Notes: generated by a model not told the origin, from the sequence alone. DNA of 64,000 bases from an uncultured Bacteroidales bacterium (GCA_900317155.1 ONFO01000002.1:94112-158111), one strand, 5' to 3'; shown: positions 1-10,439, numbered from the stretch's first letter. A program made the numbers and translations.

Positions 1-651
1 CTGGGTCAATGAGCCTCTGCGAATTGTACCACAATATGTTTTGCGGACATCTGCAAAAATGGAATGTGCATAATATCCAGACAACAACGAAAACATAGAA
101 TCATTGGAAGCCCTAATTTCTTCGAATCTAATGTTCTTTTCCTTCAAAAAAGAATTTCGCAACATTTTTGAAGTAGGGATGGGATTATGATAGCGCAATT
201 GTTTTTCCGCTGATTCTGAATGTGACTTTTCAAACTCCTCTACAAATAGATTCCGTTCTCCGTACCTGTTTGTTGGTTCAAGCGTATCTGAAAAACAAGC
301 TGTATGACCGAAGAATATTATATCGTAATCAGAATCCACATAGTCGTCCATGATTTCAAAGGCGTTTGGAGTGAAAAAGTCATCTGAATCAGAAAAGACA
401 ACCCATTTGCCTTCGGCCAAGGAAAGGCCAACGTTGCGGGCACCTCCTGCAAATTTTGATCGGGTAAGAAAAATAACTTGGATTCGCTCGTTGGCAAACG
501 ACTCCATCAACGTTCTTTCGCTTGCCGACAAATCACTGACATCATCGACCACGATAATCTGAATGTCATTCCTTTTAGGAATGCTATTCAAACATCGCTG
601 CAGCAAAGGTACGCAATTCTTATGCGGAATCACAACCGAATAAGTAAACAT
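1..651 (-). CDS. Family 2 glycosyltransferase, partial (C-terminus outside window)
   Basis: The reading frame starts at 651 and is still open at position 1, so at least 217 N-terminal residues are present and the C-terminus is missing. The N-terminus has the GT-A/GT2 pattern: VVIPHKN at the start, VVDD at residues 34-37, GGARNVG near 69-75 and the DxD-like SDSDD at 87-91, which would bind the metal and nucleotide sugar. It should transfer a sugar to the growing polysaccharide at the inner membrane. It lies 28 bases downstream of the ATP-grasp gene on the same strand, at the distal visible end of the polysaccharide operon. Donor and acceptor cannot be told from the sequence. Confidence 0.85.
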   Translation of the reverse strand, partial: MFTYSVVIPHKNCVPLLQRCLNSIPKRNDIQIIVVDDVSDLSASERTLMESFANERIQVIFLTRSKFAGGARNVGLSLAEGKWVVFSDSDDFFTPNAFEIMDDYVDSDYDIIFFGHTACFSDTLEPTNRYGERNLFVEEFEKSHSESAEKQLRYHNPIPTSKMLRNSFLKEKNIRFEEIRASNDSMFSLLSGYYAHSIFADVRKTYCGTIRRGSLTQ

Positions 652-679
652 AATAGAGAGTTTGTGGATAGAACCAAAA

Positions 680-1582
680 CTAGATCCTTTTTTTTGTATT
701 CTTTGGCGGCAGATTGACCATCTGACCAAATTTCAGTTGCGTTTCGGGCAATCGGTTCATGTCATAGCCACCGCCTGGTGTAAAGGTCAGTTCTCCGAAA
801 TATGCTTTTCCATTCTCCAAATAAAAGTCTGCCCTGACAAAAGGAAACGGCTTGGACAGTATTTCAGCATAATGGAACAAATCATCCATTCCCACAGGTT
901 TGGGCATGGTGAAGCCTTCGGGGGCTTCCTTGCCCATTTTATTAAAACGTTGCAGTTGCCAGTCCTTGTCAAAGAAATAAAAAGCTGGTCGGTGGTCTAT
1001 GCTTCTCCCGTAACAACACAACACATACTTGGCTTCTCCATTGAAACAATAAAACTTGTAATCGACAGGGGCTTCTCCGTTTTGGGTTTCAATAAACTTC
1101 TCACAAAGCAGCACCTTTTCAACATCATACTGAGGCTCTGCATATTTCAAATGTGGCTTTATCTTTTGGAAACGATTAAGCTCCTTTATTGCCTGTTTAC
1201 GATCAAGTTTCGATTTATCACTACAAATGATATTTCCACCATTGCTGAAATTCCATTTCAAAACGAATTTCTGAGGCAAGACATCCCAATTGATTTCATT
1301 CGCCGAATGATAGGTAGCTATCAAGTCGTTCAAAATATGCTCCAAGCCACAATTCTTAACATAATCCCTGACCCTGAACTTATCAGCACATTGATACACC
1401 AAAGGATTGTCTTTGTAATAATACAGTTTCATCCATTGTATCTTTTCATCCAAAGTCTTTGGATGTTCCAAATCCAATGGTTCCTTAAGGTAAATGCGAT
1501 ACCAAAACTTCACACTAAGTTTTGGTGAAATACCACATAACAAATAATGGAACCAAAGATGTTTAACGGTATGGATATACAT
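680..1582 (-). CDS. TupA-like ATP-grasp protein of a polysaccharide cluster
   Basis: This 300-residue protein resembles the TupA-like ATP-grasp family found in capsule and teichuronopeptide clusters. Visible hallmarks are the conserved N-terminal segment with KTLDEKIQWMKLY, the KFVLKWNFSNGGN strand and glycine loop (about 105-117) that would contact ATP, and the C-terminal VRADFY...GELTFTPGGG block (about 249-272) with acidic metal-binding positions. Members are thought to ligate an amino acid or similar group to a sugar or to modify a polysaccharide; the actual substrate here is unknown. It follows the Wzy-like polymerase by 26 bases, so it is probably cotranscribed and acts on the same glycan in the cytoplasm. 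Confidence 0.75.
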   Translation of the reverse strand: MYIHTVKHLWFHYLLCGISPKLSVKFWYRIYLKEPLDLEHPKTLDEKIQWMKLYYYKDNPLVYQCADKFRVRDYVKNCGLEHILNDLIATYHSANEINWDVLPQKFVLKWNFSNGGNIICSDKSKLDRKQAIKELNRFQKIKPHLKYAEPQYDVEKVLLCEKFIETQNGEAPVDYKFYCFNGEAKYVLCCYGRSIDHRPAFYFFDKDWQLQRFNKMGKEAPEGFTMPKPVGMDDLFHYAEILSKPFPFVRADFYLENGKAYFGELTFTPGGGYDMNRLPETQLKFGQMVNLPPKNTKKRI

Positions 1583-1608
1583 TTAAAAGCCTATTAAGAA
1601 TTTGAGAA

Positions 1609-2976
1609 TCACAAATTATTCATTGGGGGACATGTAGTTTCTTCAGGAAAAAGAAAACCAGACTCTGGTTGTTGTTCTTCCTCAATATTGTTTTCAGAAT
1701 GCTTCAATTCATTTATTGCCATCACGGATAGTATTCCCCAAAACCAAAACACAGGCGTGTCGTATACAGTTTCTCCTATACCTTCAAACAAATAAGCCAA
1801 GAAAATGGCAATCAAGAAATCCCAATCTCGTTTCTTTTTTCTAAATCGGAACAAATGTATAACTGTCGAAGCATAGTACATGAAAAAGAGTATCAATCCC
1901 ACAATTCCTGTTGCAGTCAGCAAATCGATATACAAATTGTCGGCATCAAGTGCAAAAATAGGCAAATTCTCATAATTCTCTTTACCGACACCAACACCTT
2001 TCACCAAATGGTACGGAATAACTTCTGTGAGAAGCACTTCCCAACTATAAAATCTTCCTGAACCCTCATCAGCTTCGATGGAGGATAACGAAAGTCGCTC
2101 TGATCGTCCAGCTCCGATACCAATGGAGTAAACACCTATAAATAAAACGACAAAAACTAATGATATGAGTATTTTTTTGAAAAACGAGGTCTTTAGAACA
2201 ATCATCAAATAGACAGCAGCAACAATCACCATAGTAAAGAAAGCTGTGCGGCTTCCCAAAAACATAATAGTACCCACATCCAACAAGGCAAATAGCATCA
2301 ACCAATATTTTTTGGTGCGGAATGCCTCACAATACAGAATGGTGAAAAGCAAGAGGACAATCTGTGCCACCGTATTGGGATTCATGTCGCTTCTTAACGA
2401 GTTTCGTCCATAAGTCTCCAAATCTGAATAGTATTGGACTGGTGCAAACAAAAGGACATATAAGCAATAAACAGAAAAGAATGCCGCAATGATATCTATA
2501 GAAGTTCGGCAAAAAGACATATCCCGCAAGCGGAGGCGAGAAATTATGTAAATCGGGATAATATATAAAGCCAATTTCACGGCACCATACCATACACCGG
2601 AAACAGAAGAAAAAGCTGTGGCAAAAATCCAAATGGCAAATAATAGAGAAAAACGAGCCGCTGGAAACGATGAAACGAAGGATACAGCTTTTTCTTTGTT
2701 AATAAGCAAAGAGATAAAAACAGATATAAAAAACAAAACCAGGTAATAGAAGAATGCAGCTAATCCCGGAAGTGCTGTAAATGAAATACTCCATGAAGAA
2801 ACAAACAACATCGGGATATATGCAAGCGGATTGGGTATCATTAAAATGGAACACAACACCAGTAAAAAAGGCTTTACTATCGATGTTGTTTCGCTCATCA
2901 ACAATACAGCACTCACCAAGTTTATTAAATAATAGAACAGCGTTCGTTTTTTTATCTTTTTAAATCTTATAATCAT
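1609..2976 (-). CDS. O-antigen polymerase/ligase-like membrane protein (Wzy/WaaL type)
   Basis: A 455-residue, very hydrophobic protein with about ten to twelve predicted membrane segments and one long hydrophilic loop near residues 300-350 (around GRSERLSLSSIEADEGSGRF), the usual topology of O-antigen polymerases and ligases. The loop has arginine and glutamate residues and a GVGVG turn, as in the Wzy_C/WaaL fold. The frame also opens upstream at a TTG at 3015, which would overlap the preceding gene; the ATG at 2976 (MIIRFKK) is preferred and leaves 25 bases after that gene. It probably polymerises the repeat unit made by the cluster on the periplasmic side of the inner membrane. Polymerase and ligase cannot be separated by eye. 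Confidence 0.7.
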   Translation of the reverse strand: MIIRFKKIKKRTLFYYLINLVSAVLLMSETTSIVKPFLLVLCSILMIPNPLAYIPMLFVSSWSISFTALPGLAAFFYYLVLFFISVFISLLINKEKAVSFVSSFPAARFSLLFAIWIFATAFSSVSGVWYGAVKLALYIIPIYIISRLRLRDMSFCRTSIDIIAAFFSVYCLYVLLFAPVQYYSDLETYGRNSLRSDMNPNTVAQIVLLLFTILYCEAFRTKKYWLMLFALLDVGTIMFLGSRTAFFTMVIVAAVYLMIVLKTSFFKKILISLVFVVLFIGVYSIGIGAGRSERLSLSSIEADEGSGRFYSWEVLLTEVIPYHLVKGVGVGKENYENLPIFALDADNLYIDLLTATGIVGLILFFMYYASTVIHLFRFRKKKRDWDFLIAIFLAYLFEGIGETVYDTPVFWFWGILSVMAINELKHSENNIEEEQQPESGFLFPEETTCPPMNNL

Positions 2977-3001
2977 AACGGTGTATTTGGTTGATGCAAA
3001 C

Positions 3002-3973
<972 letters not shown>

Positions 3974-3990
3974 TTATTATTGGCTAACAC

Positions 3991-4021
3991 TGTAGGGCTG
4001 TCATAGTATGGCAGCCCTACA
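3991..4021. repeat. Palindromic hairpin between nagB and the WlbA-like gene
   Basis: TGTAGGGCTG at 3991-4000 is exactly complementary to CAGCCCTACA at 4012-4021. The stem continues with CAT/ATG after one mismatch, leaving a 3-base loop. No T-run follows on either strand, so it does not look like an intrinsic terminator. It sits in the 65-base gap of an otherwise tight operon and resembles a REP-type intergenic palindrome; it might act as an mRNA-stabilising or processing hairpin. Confidence 0.6.
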
Positions 4022-4035
4022 TAGCCTCTATTGAT

Positions 4036-4827
4036 TTATAAATTGTTCTTCTCAATATCCTTGAAGTACTTGACCGTGCCATAGGTCATCTCATCGCAAG
4101 CGGCATCGTCGCAAACAATGATGCCTTTCGGGTGCATCTGCAGCACACTGACGGTCCACATCTGGCTGACCGCACCTTCGATGGCATGGGCCAAGGCACG
4201 AGCCTTGCCGTGGCCATTGGCCAAGATCATCACCTCACGGCTGTCCATGACGGTACCAACGCCTACGGTGAGGGCGGTCTTTGGCACCTTATTAATATCG
4301 TTGTCGAAGAAACGTGAGTTGGCGATAATCGTGTCGGAAGTCAAGGTCTTCACACGGGTGCGTGAGGTCAGGGAGCTGCCTGGCTCGTTGAAGGCGATGT
4401 GACCATCAGGACCAATGCCGCCCATGAAGAGGTCGATGCCGCCATAGCTCTTGATCTTTTCTTCATAGCGGGCACATTCGGCCTCAAGGTCTTCGGCGTT
4501 GCCATTCAAAATATTGACGTTTTCTTTCTTGATATCGATATGGCTGAAGAAATTGTTCCACATGAAACTATGGTAGCTCTCGGGGTGGTCTTCAGGGATG
4601 CGGACATATTCGTCCATGTTGAAGGTGACCACATTCTTGAAAGAGACTTGACCCTTTTTATAAAGTTTCACCAATTCCTTATAGGTTCCTATCGGAGTTG
4701 AACCAGTGGGAAGACCAAGGATAAATGGTTTTTTAGCAGTTGGCTTGAAAGCGTTGATGCGTTCGACAATGTGGTTGGCAGCCCAACGCGACATGGCATC
4801 ATAGTTTTTTTCGATTATGACTCTCAT
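4036..4827 (-). CDS. nagB: Glucosamine-6-phosphate deaminase
   Basis: A 263-residue protein that aligns end to end with NagB. It converts glucosamine-6-phosphate to fructose-6-phosphate plus ammonia, and can run in reverse. The catalytic residues are at the Escherichia coli numbering: Asp72 in NMDEYV, Asp141 and His143 in [12 protein letters not shown], and Glu148. The phosphate loop LPTGSTP is at 39-45. It lies within the polysaccharide operon between the DUF4954 gene and the WlbA-like gene, so here it may tune the amino-sugar pool for glycan synthesis rather than only degrade amino sugars. No nagA or transporter is adjacent. The 71 bases upstream contain repeated TTGTTTAA-type tracts and no clear promoter. 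Confidence 0.95.
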   Translation of the reverse strand: MRVIIEKNYDAMSRWAANHIVERINAFKPTAKKPFILGLPTGSTPIGTYKELVKLYKKGQVSFKNVVTFNMDEYVRIPEDHPESYHSFMWNNFFSHIDIKKENVNILNGNAEDLEAECARYEEKIKSYGGIDLFMGGIGPDGHIAFNEPGSSLTSRTRVKTLTSDTIIANSRFFDNDINKVPKTALTVGVGTVMDSREVMILANGHGKARALAHAIEGAVSQMWTVSVLQMHPKGIIVCDDAACDEMTYGTVKYFKDIEKNNL

Positions 4828-4898
4828 TGTTGTGTATTGTTTAATTGTTGATTGTTTAACTGTTTAAATCTTTGATTCGACGTAGTCAATTGTTGTAT

Positions 4899-7112
4899 TT
4901 ATGATAGATGATTTTTGATGTATTCTTGGATGGATTTCACGAATTCCTCTGTTTCTTCGCGAATCTGTTGAACGAAGCCCACCTCATCGATCTTGCCGAT
5001 GACAGCGATTTTTTCGTCTTCATTGCGGAAGGTGGCGTTGCGGAATTCGTTCTCGTAGTCTTTCTTGCGGCTTTCATAGACTTGTTCGCAGATGAAGTGC
5101 TGGATGCGTATGGCTTTATCCAAATTCTCACGCCACATCTCAGCAGTAAGCACATCGGCATCGTCCTTGTAAAGGAACATCAGCGAGAAGTAGGCATGAC
5201 GCAGCTTCTCCTTCTGATAGTTCTCCCAAAGCTCGTCATAGCGGTGGTGGATTTCATCCCAGGTATTGAGCACACCATCACGGATGTCGGCTCGAAGCTG
5301 GTCGACATATTCCTCAGGCATGGTCTGACCGCCGAGGTTGATCCACTTGCGAAGACGCTTGCCTTTCATGTGGTTCACGATGGCTTCCATATCAACATCG
5401 GGATGCTTTTTCAGGTAATCCAACAGGGTCTTGACAGCATAATAGGTAATCATGTCGCCGTATGCATGATAGGCATCCAATGGCTTGAGGATGCGTACCT
5501 TGCGCTTGCCTTTTTCCATGTGCTCGCCGAAGATTTCCAACGATTTCACCGTTTCAGGCTCGTTGTCAAGCAGGTTTTTGCCGCATTCGCGCAGGTCGTA
5601 ATACTCGTACTTTTCCGGGTCTTCACCTTTATTGCGAAGGTATGCCTTGGCCACCCAAACCTCAAGTAGCTTACGTGCCTCGATGGTCTCCTCGATAGTG
5701 TCAGGAGCGAGGGTTTCAAACTCGATGTTCTGGATCTTGCGTTTGCGCTTGTCGCGTTTCACATATTTCGAGGTGTTGCGCGCGATGGCGTACATGTTGT
5801 ACATCCACCAATAGGCAGGCATGACCTCCAGCTCGTTCTTTGCCGCGTTGTTGTTCACGAGGCAGAACGGCAGCATGATGTTGAGCTCGCTGGGGTAATC
5901 GGCCTTGCTGAGCAGGGTGAACGAGGCAAACTTCGATGAGTGCTTCACGCTGGAGCAGAGTCCAGGCCAGAAACCACGCGAAGCCACAATCTCGCCATCG
6001 GTGGCACGGCTGTTGTGGTTGGAGCCGATGGTGGCACCAGCAGCCATGTTGCTCTGTCCCATCACGCATGCGGAAATCAGGAACGAATTGTTGTGATGTT
6101 GCTCATGCGAGGGAAAAATCAAGTTGTTGAGTACTTCGCAGCAAGAAATGGTGGAGTTGTCGCCCAGCACAGAGTGAATCAAACGGGCTCCATACTTCAG
6201 GTTACAGTTGTCGCCCAACACAAATCGGGTTGCCACCACGGAATAGAAGATACGGCAGCCGTAACCAGTCACACCGTTCACAAGGATAACACCTTCACCG
6301 ATTTGCGAAGGCTCCTCTTCCGATGAATTAATGGTGACGTTCTTCAGCTTGCTTGCACCTTTGATATAGCAGTGCGGACCCACCTTGGCATCTTTCAGAA
6401 TCCAACAGTTTTTGATGACGCACGATTCACCAATGGTACCATAATAACCACGGTGGAAATCGACGCTGGCCTGAGTAATTTCCCCTAGGCGTTGCTGCAA
6501 CTTGGTATCGTCGGTATATTTGGCCCAAAGGTAGGCATCGGCTGTAATCATGCCATCGAAAGGCATGATTTTACGGGTTCCGACTTCGTTCATCACCTCA
6601 AGCCACACACGCACATCCTCAGGCTCGCCTTCCTTGATGGTACCGTTACCGAACTTGGAGTGGTCAGTGGTGGAGATTTCCTGAATATTGAACAGGATGC
6701 TCTTGTCGCCGATGATATAGTTGGCCATATAATGCACATCGTGAATGGCCACATCGTCACCAATGTCACAAGAGGTAATGCTACTGTTGGAAATGCCCAC
6801 CGGCACACGAAGGTCGTGGTATTGCAACACCTTGCGGCTGATGCGACCGATACGTACCTTACCGAAGAAATGGTTGTTATGCACCATATTGGTGTCGAAC
6901 TCGTCCGTCACCCAAATGTCTTCCCAATTCGTAGCGGAGTTGCTGTTTTTCACCAAACGTTCAATTTCATCGGTATGCAAACGTCTCCAACCACCAGCGG
7001 GCTTTTTCACCTGCTGGTCGCGGTAGTAATATTCGTCATGCCCGTGCAAGTACTTCTCATCAATGAAGTTCTTGTAAATCCGGTCATAATCTATGATTGT
7101 TACTTTATCCAT
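4899..7112 (-). CDS. DUF4954 family protein with left-handed beta-helix repeats
   Basis: A 737-residue protein of the DUF4954 family, common in Bacteroidota. Residues about 95-400 contain many imperfect hexapeptide repeats of the left-handed beta-helix type (for example IGDDVAI, IGESCVI, VGPHCYIKG, IGEGVIL, LGDNCNLKYGARL, LGDNSTIS, AAGATIGSNHNSR), as in sugar acyltransferases and nucleotidyltransferases. The C-terminal 300 residues are charged and helical (KRDKRKRK, then long acidic-basic helices). No catalytic function is established to my knowledge. It sits between the sugar aminotransferase and nagB, and since no other acetyltransferase is present in this operon it could supply an N-acylation step. 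That is only an inference from fold and neighbours. Confidence 0.8.
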   Translation of the reverse strand: MDKVTIIDYDRIYKNFIDEKYLHGHDEYYYRDQQVKKPAGGWRRLHTDEIERLVKNSNSATNWEDIWVTDEFDTNMVHNNHFFGKVRIGRISRKVLQYHDLRVPVGISNSSITSCDIGDDVAIHDVHYMANYIIGDKSILFNIQEISTTDHSKFGNGTIKEGEPEDVRVWLEVMNEVGTRKIMPFDGMITADAYLWAKYTDDTKLQQRLGEITQASVDFHRGYYGTIGESCVIKNCWILKDAKVGPHCYIKGASKLKNVTINSSEEEPSQIGEGVILVNGVTGYGCRIFYSVVATRFVLGDNCNLKYGARLIHSVLGDNSTISCCEVLNNLIFPSHEQHHNNSFLISACVMGQSNMAAGATIGSNHNSRATDGEIVASRGFWPGLCSSVKHSSKFASFTLLSKADYPSELNIMLPFCLVNNNAAKNELEVMPAYWWMYNMYAIARNTSKYVKRDKRKRKIQNIEFETLAPDTIEETIEARKLLEVWVAKAYLRNKGEDPEKYEYYDLRECGKNLLDNEPETVKSLEIFGEHMEKGKRKVRILKPLDAYHAYGDMITYYAVKTLLDYLKKHPDVDMEAIVNHMKGKRLRKWINLGGQTMPEEYVDQLRADIRDGVLNTWDEIHHRYDELWENYQKEKLRHAYFSLMFLYKDDADVLTAEMWRENLDKAIRIQHFICEQVYESRKKDYENEFRNATFRNEDEKIAVIGKIDEVGFVQQIREETEEFVKSIQEYIKNHLS

Positions 7113-7295
7113 TTATTTTTTTGTGAGTATTTATTTAGTTTTCAATTAGTTAATTTATCATTTATCGTTTCGACTAGGTTCGGGTTACGCCCGTCGTCCC
7201 AGTCTGAGATTACGGAAAAGGACTCACAACGACACCATAGCGTATGCCTTTGTTTCTAAAAAACGATATGTAATTCGTTGCACTCACTGATGTAG
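7113..7295. repeat. 183-base gap with an imperfect palindrome (7172-7204)
   Basis: This gap separates the aminotransferase from the DUF4954 gene within the minus-strand operon. It holds a hairpin-forming segment: GACT at 7172-7175 pairs with AGTC at 7201-7204, GG/CC continue the stem, and an inner CGGG/CCCG stem closes a 5-base loop at 7185-7189. No T-run and no TAnnTTTG box were found on the minus strand. It looks like an inserted small repeat rather than a terminator or promoter. Confidence 0.45.
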
Positions 7296-8405
7296 TTATT
7301 CAAAACGATTGATCAAATCAACAACGTAGTCCACCTCATCCAAAGTGATGGTCGGACCTATGGGCAAGCTCAGCTCATGGTCGGCAATGTATTCCGTGAT
7401 CGGCAGCGTCATCCCATTCCATTCCTTATAACATTCCTGCTTATGGGGTGCGATAGGATAATGAATGATGGTTCCCACGCCGTTCTTTTCAAGATAATAA
7501 TGCAATGTATCGCGCTTCTCGCAAAGGATGGGGAAGAGATGGTAAACATTCTGGCTGTCGAGCAAACGGTCGGGAAGGGAAATCAGGGGATGCTTGATGT
7601 GGTCGTAATAATAATTGGCTACCGCCTTGCGGTGTGCGTTGTCTTCCACCAAGTACTTCAACTTCACATCCAACACTGCTGCTTGGATTTCATCCAAACG
7701 GCTGTTGCGGCCAGTATATTTGAAGACATACTTTTTAGAAGAACCGTAGTTGGCCAAAGTGCGAACAGTTATTGCCAACTCATCGTCGTTGGTAGTTACG
7801 GCTCCACCGTCACCTAAGGCCCCAAGATTCTTGCCAGGATAAAACGAATGACCTGCTGCATCGCCAATACTACCTGTTATACGACCATCAGTGTGTTTGC
7901 AACCGTGAGCTTGAGCGTTATCCTCAACCAGTTTCAAGTTATATTTCTTGCATAACGCTCCAATTCTATCGGTATATGCGTTGCGACCATAGAGATGGAC
8001 AATGCAGATGGCTTTGGTCCTGGATGTAATCCGTTCTTCTATCTTGTCGTCGTCGATTTCCAAAGTGTTCAGCTTAGGTTCAACCAAAATGGGCTTGAGG
8101 TTGTTTTCGGTGATGGCTAAAATAGTAGCAATGTAGGTGTTGGCAGGAACAATTACTTCATCGCCATCTTGCATTACACCAAGTTCTTTATAAGCGCGGA
8201 AAATCCAAATCAACGCATCCAAACCGTTGGCACAGCCAATGGCATATTTGGAGCCGATAAACTTTGCATAGTCCGCCTCAAAGCGTTCGTTTTCCTTGCC
8301 CTGCAAATACCAACCGCTGTTCACCACACGTTTGACAGCCGCATTGATCTCGTCACCGTGAAGGGCTGTCACGTCTTTTAATGAAAGAAAGGGAATGTTC
8401 ATCAT
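7296..8405 (-). CDS. DegT/DnrJ/EryC1-type sugar aminotransferase (FdtB/QdtB-like)
   Basis: A 369-residue PLP enzyme of the DegT/DnrJ/EryC1/StrS family. The PLP-forming lysine is Lys192 in [16 protein letters not shown], the cofactor-binding acid is in EDNAQAHG (161-168), and the N-terminus [17 protein letters not shown] is typical of FdtB/QdtB/WbpE-type enzymes. It would transfer an amino group from glutamate to a 3-keto sugar nucleotide. The gene directly downstream of an FdtA-type ketoisomerase (13 bases apart) points to dTDP-3-keto-6-deoxyhexose as substrate, giving dTDP-Fuc3N or dTDP-Qui3N. A UDP-3-keto-GlcNAcA substrate, made by the WlbA-like enzyme, is the alternative. Confidence 0.85.
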   Translation of the reverse strand: MMNIPFLSLKDVTALHGDEINAAVKRVVNSGWYLQGKENERFEADYAKFIGSKYAIGCANGLDALIWIFRAYKELGVMQDGDEVIVPANTYIATILAITENNLKPILVEPKLNTLEIDDDKIEERITSRTKAICIVHLYGRNAYTDRIGALCKKYNLKLVEDNAQAHGCKHTDGRITGSIGDAAGHSFYPGKNLGALGDGGAVTTNDDELAITVRTLANYGSSKKYVFKYTGRNSRLDEIQAAVLDVKLKYLVEDNAHRKAVANYYYDHIKHPLISLPDRLLDSQNVYHLFPILCEKRDTLHYYLEKNGVGTIIHYPIAPHKQECYKEWNGMTLPITEYIADHELSLPIGPTITLDEVDYVVDLINRFE

Positions 8406-8418
8406 CTAAGAATTAGCT

Positions 8419-9300
8419 TTACAAATGACTTCTAAACTCCAAAAACGCATCATAATCTCTGATATAGTCTTCGGCTTGGTAAACTTCCGAGGCCAACACC
8501 ATGCACACCGCGCCCGACGAGAAATCCTCAAGATCCCTCCACAAGCCTGGCCTGACGTAAAGCCCTTGATAAGGACGATTCAGGAAAAACGTTTTTTTGT
8601 TCGTTCCATCATCCAACGACACCTTGAAGGAACCGGATACTGCAACTATCAGTTGTTCCAAAGTTTTATGCGCATGGGCACCACGCGAAGCTCCTCCCGG
8701 GACATCATAAAGATAATACACCCTTTTGGTGCTAAAAGGAAACATCGTTCCGTTCTCAACCACAGTAAGATTACCCTTTCGGTCGCTGTGATGCTTGTCC
8801 AATTCCATTATCGAACAATCCTCGACATGAAAACATTTTTTCTCAAGATGTGATGGGACGGGCAAAGGTCGAACCACATGGGGCTCTATCGGATGCTTTG
8901 CAAATTCGCAAAACGCATCATAGTCTCTGATGTAGTCGTCTTCGCTATAAGGGATGCTCCCAAACTCCAGTGCCACTGCATTGGTAGAGAACTCCCGAAT
9001 CTCACGCCATACCCCCTTTGGGATATAAAGACCGTAATAGGAACGATTTAAGGTAAAAGTGCGGGTGTGCTCACCGTCATTGATCAAAATTTCAAAAGAG
9101 CCTGATAAGGCAATCACCAGTTCCTCATTGTTGATCTCTGCATGTCCGCCTCGGTTGATACCTCCTGGAACATCATACAGCCAATAAACGCGACGGATTT
9201 CAAAAGGCATCTGTGCAAACTGTTCGGCAAAAGAGAGGTTTCCTCTGGCATCCAACAATTTGGGCAGGTTTATTATTTTCGCCTCATCAACGCTCATCAT
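8419..9300 (-). CDS. Tandem WxcM/FdtA-like cupin: dTDP-4-keto-6-deoxyglucose 3,4-ketoisomerase
   Basis: A 293-residue protein made of two consecutive cupin domains of the FdtA/QdtA/WxcM type (about 1-135 and 150-293). Each has the YWLYDVPGG or YYLYDVPGG strand, an RGxHAx motif and an SGSF...DG turn. The second domain keeps the His-Ala-His pair of the active site (His209, His211), while the first has His-Ala-Glu (His53, Glu55), so only the C-terminal copy looks fully catalytic. The enzyme shifts the keto group from C4 to C3 of dTDP-4-keto-6-deoxyglucose, the step between RmlB (the upstream gene, overlapping by 4 bases) and the aminotransferase (downstream). Whether the product is galacto or gluco cannot be read from sequence. 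Confidence 0.85.
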   Translation of the reverse strand: MMSVDEAKIINLPKLLDARGNLSFAEQFAQMPFEIRRVYWLYDVPGGINRGGHAEINNEELVIALSGSFEILINDGEHTRTFTLNRSYYGLYIPKGVWREIREFSTNAVALEFGSIPYSEDDYIRDYDAFCEFAKHPIEPHVVRPLPVPSHLEKKCFHVEDCSIMELDKHHSDRKGNLTVVENGTMFPFSTKRVYYLYDVPGGASRGAHAHKTLEQLIVAVSGSFKVSLDDGTNKKTFFLNRPYQGLYVRPGLWRDLEDFSSGAVCMVLASEVYQAEDYIRDYDAFLEFRSHL

Positions 9301-10439
9301 CTGTTCTTATACATATCCTCATAATACTTCTGGTAGTCACCTGAAGTCACATTGTCCATCCATTCCTGGTTGTCTAAATACCAGCGGACGGTTTTTTCAA
9401 TGCCTTCCTCGAACTGCAAGGACGGCTCCCAACCGAGTTCTTTCTGGAGTTTGGTTGAGTCGATGGCATAGCGCATGTCGTGTCCGGCACGGTCGGTGAC
9501 GTAGGTAATCAAATCCATATCTGCACCTTCGGGGCGACCCAGCAGGCGGTCAACGGTATTGATTAAGACTTTGATGAGGTCGATGTTTTTCCATTCGTTG
9601 AAGCCACCGATGTTGTAAGTCTCTGCCACCTTGCCCTCGTGGAAGATAAGGTCAATGGCACGGGCATGGTCCACCACGTAGAGCCAGTCGCGCACATTCT
9701 CGCCCTTGCCATAGACAGGCAACGGTTTGCGGTGGCGGATGTTATTGATGAACAACGGAATCAGCTTCTCGGGGAACTGGTATGGACCGTAGTTGTTGGA
9801 ACAATTGGTTACCACGGTAGGCATGCCGTAGGTGTCGTGGAAAGCACGCACGAAATGGTCGCTACTGGCCTTGGCTGCGCTGTAGGGACTATGAGGTTGG
9901 TATTTCAGGTCCTCGGTGAAGAACTTGTCACCATAAGCCAGATGATGTTCGCCTGAGGAAGCTTTGGTGCTGAATGGAGGTTCAATGCCTTGAGGGTGGG
10001 TCAGCTCGAGGGCACCGTAAACTTCGTCGGTACTGATATGGTAGAAGCGTTTGCCTTCCCATTTCTCAGGCAAGGTTTCCCAATACAACTTGGCTGCCTG
10101 CAACAGGGACAACGTTCCCATCACATTGGTCTGGGCAAAGGTGAACGGGTCCTTGATGCTGCGGTCTACATGACTTTCGGCAGCGAGGTGGATGATGCCG
10201 TCAACGTGTTCGTCCTGCATCAGCTTATACACGCCTTCAAAGTCGCAGATGTCCTTCTTGACGAAGCGATAGTTCGGCTTATCCTCAATGTCCTTAAGGT
10301 TGGCGAGATTGCCGGCATAGGTCAACTTGTCGAGGTTGATGATTTTGTATTCGGGGTATTTGTTGACGAACAGACGGACGACATGGTTGCCGATGAAACC
10401 TGCTCCGCCAGTGATGATGATGGAACGTTTGTATGTCAT
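9297..10439 (-). CDS. rmlB: dTDP-glucose 4,6-dehydratase
   Basis: A 380-residue short-chain dehydrogenase/reductase of the RmlB type. The NAD-binding [12 protein letters not shown] is at residues 10-21, STDEVYG carries the Thr-Asp-Glu dehydratase residues, YSAAKASSDHFVRAF contains the Tyr-xxx-Lys pair, and NNYGPYQFPEKLIP and RDWLYVVDHARAID are typical RmlB blocks. It converts dTDP-glucose to dTDP-4-keto-6-deoxyglucose. It is somewhat longer than usual (about 350) because of a segment around KASSGEHHLAYGDKFF before the active site. Its product should feed the FdtA-like enzyme, since no rmlC or rmlD is present here. It is 11 bases downstream of rmlA. Confidence 0.95.
   Translation of the reverse strand: MTYKRSIIITGGAGFIGNHVVRLFVNKYPEYKIINLDKLTYAGNLANLKDIEDKPNYRFVKKDICDFEGVYKLMQDEHVDGIIHLAAESHVDRSIKDPFTFAQTNVMGTLSLLQAAKLYWETLPEKWEGKRFYHISTDEVYGALELTHPQGIEPPFSTKASSGEHHLAYGDKFFTEDLKYQPHSPYSAAKASSDHFVRAFHDTYGMPTVVTNCSNNYGPYQFPEKLIPLFINNIRHRKPLPVYGKGENVRDWLYVVDHARAIDLIFHEGKVAETYNIGGFNEWKNIDLIKVLINTVDRLLGRPEGADMDLITYVTDRAGHDMRYAIDSTKLQKELGWEPSLQFEEGIEKTVRWYLDNQEWMDNVTSGDYQKYYEDMYKNR

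Noticed and set aside
680-1528. Long plus-strand open frame of 288 codons opposite the ATP-grasp gene
   Set aside because: The minus-strand frame matches a known family; the plus-strand translation shows no domain and is the antisense shadow.
3991-4021. Intrinsic terminator after nagB
   Set aside because: The hairpin is strong, but no T-run follows on the minus strand and downstream genes continue in the same direction.
7296-8405. Reading the aminotransferase as the WlbC/WbpE partner of the WlbA-like enzyme
   Set aside because: It remains possible, but the direct link to the FdtA-like gene favours the dTDP branch, so it is given only as an alternative.
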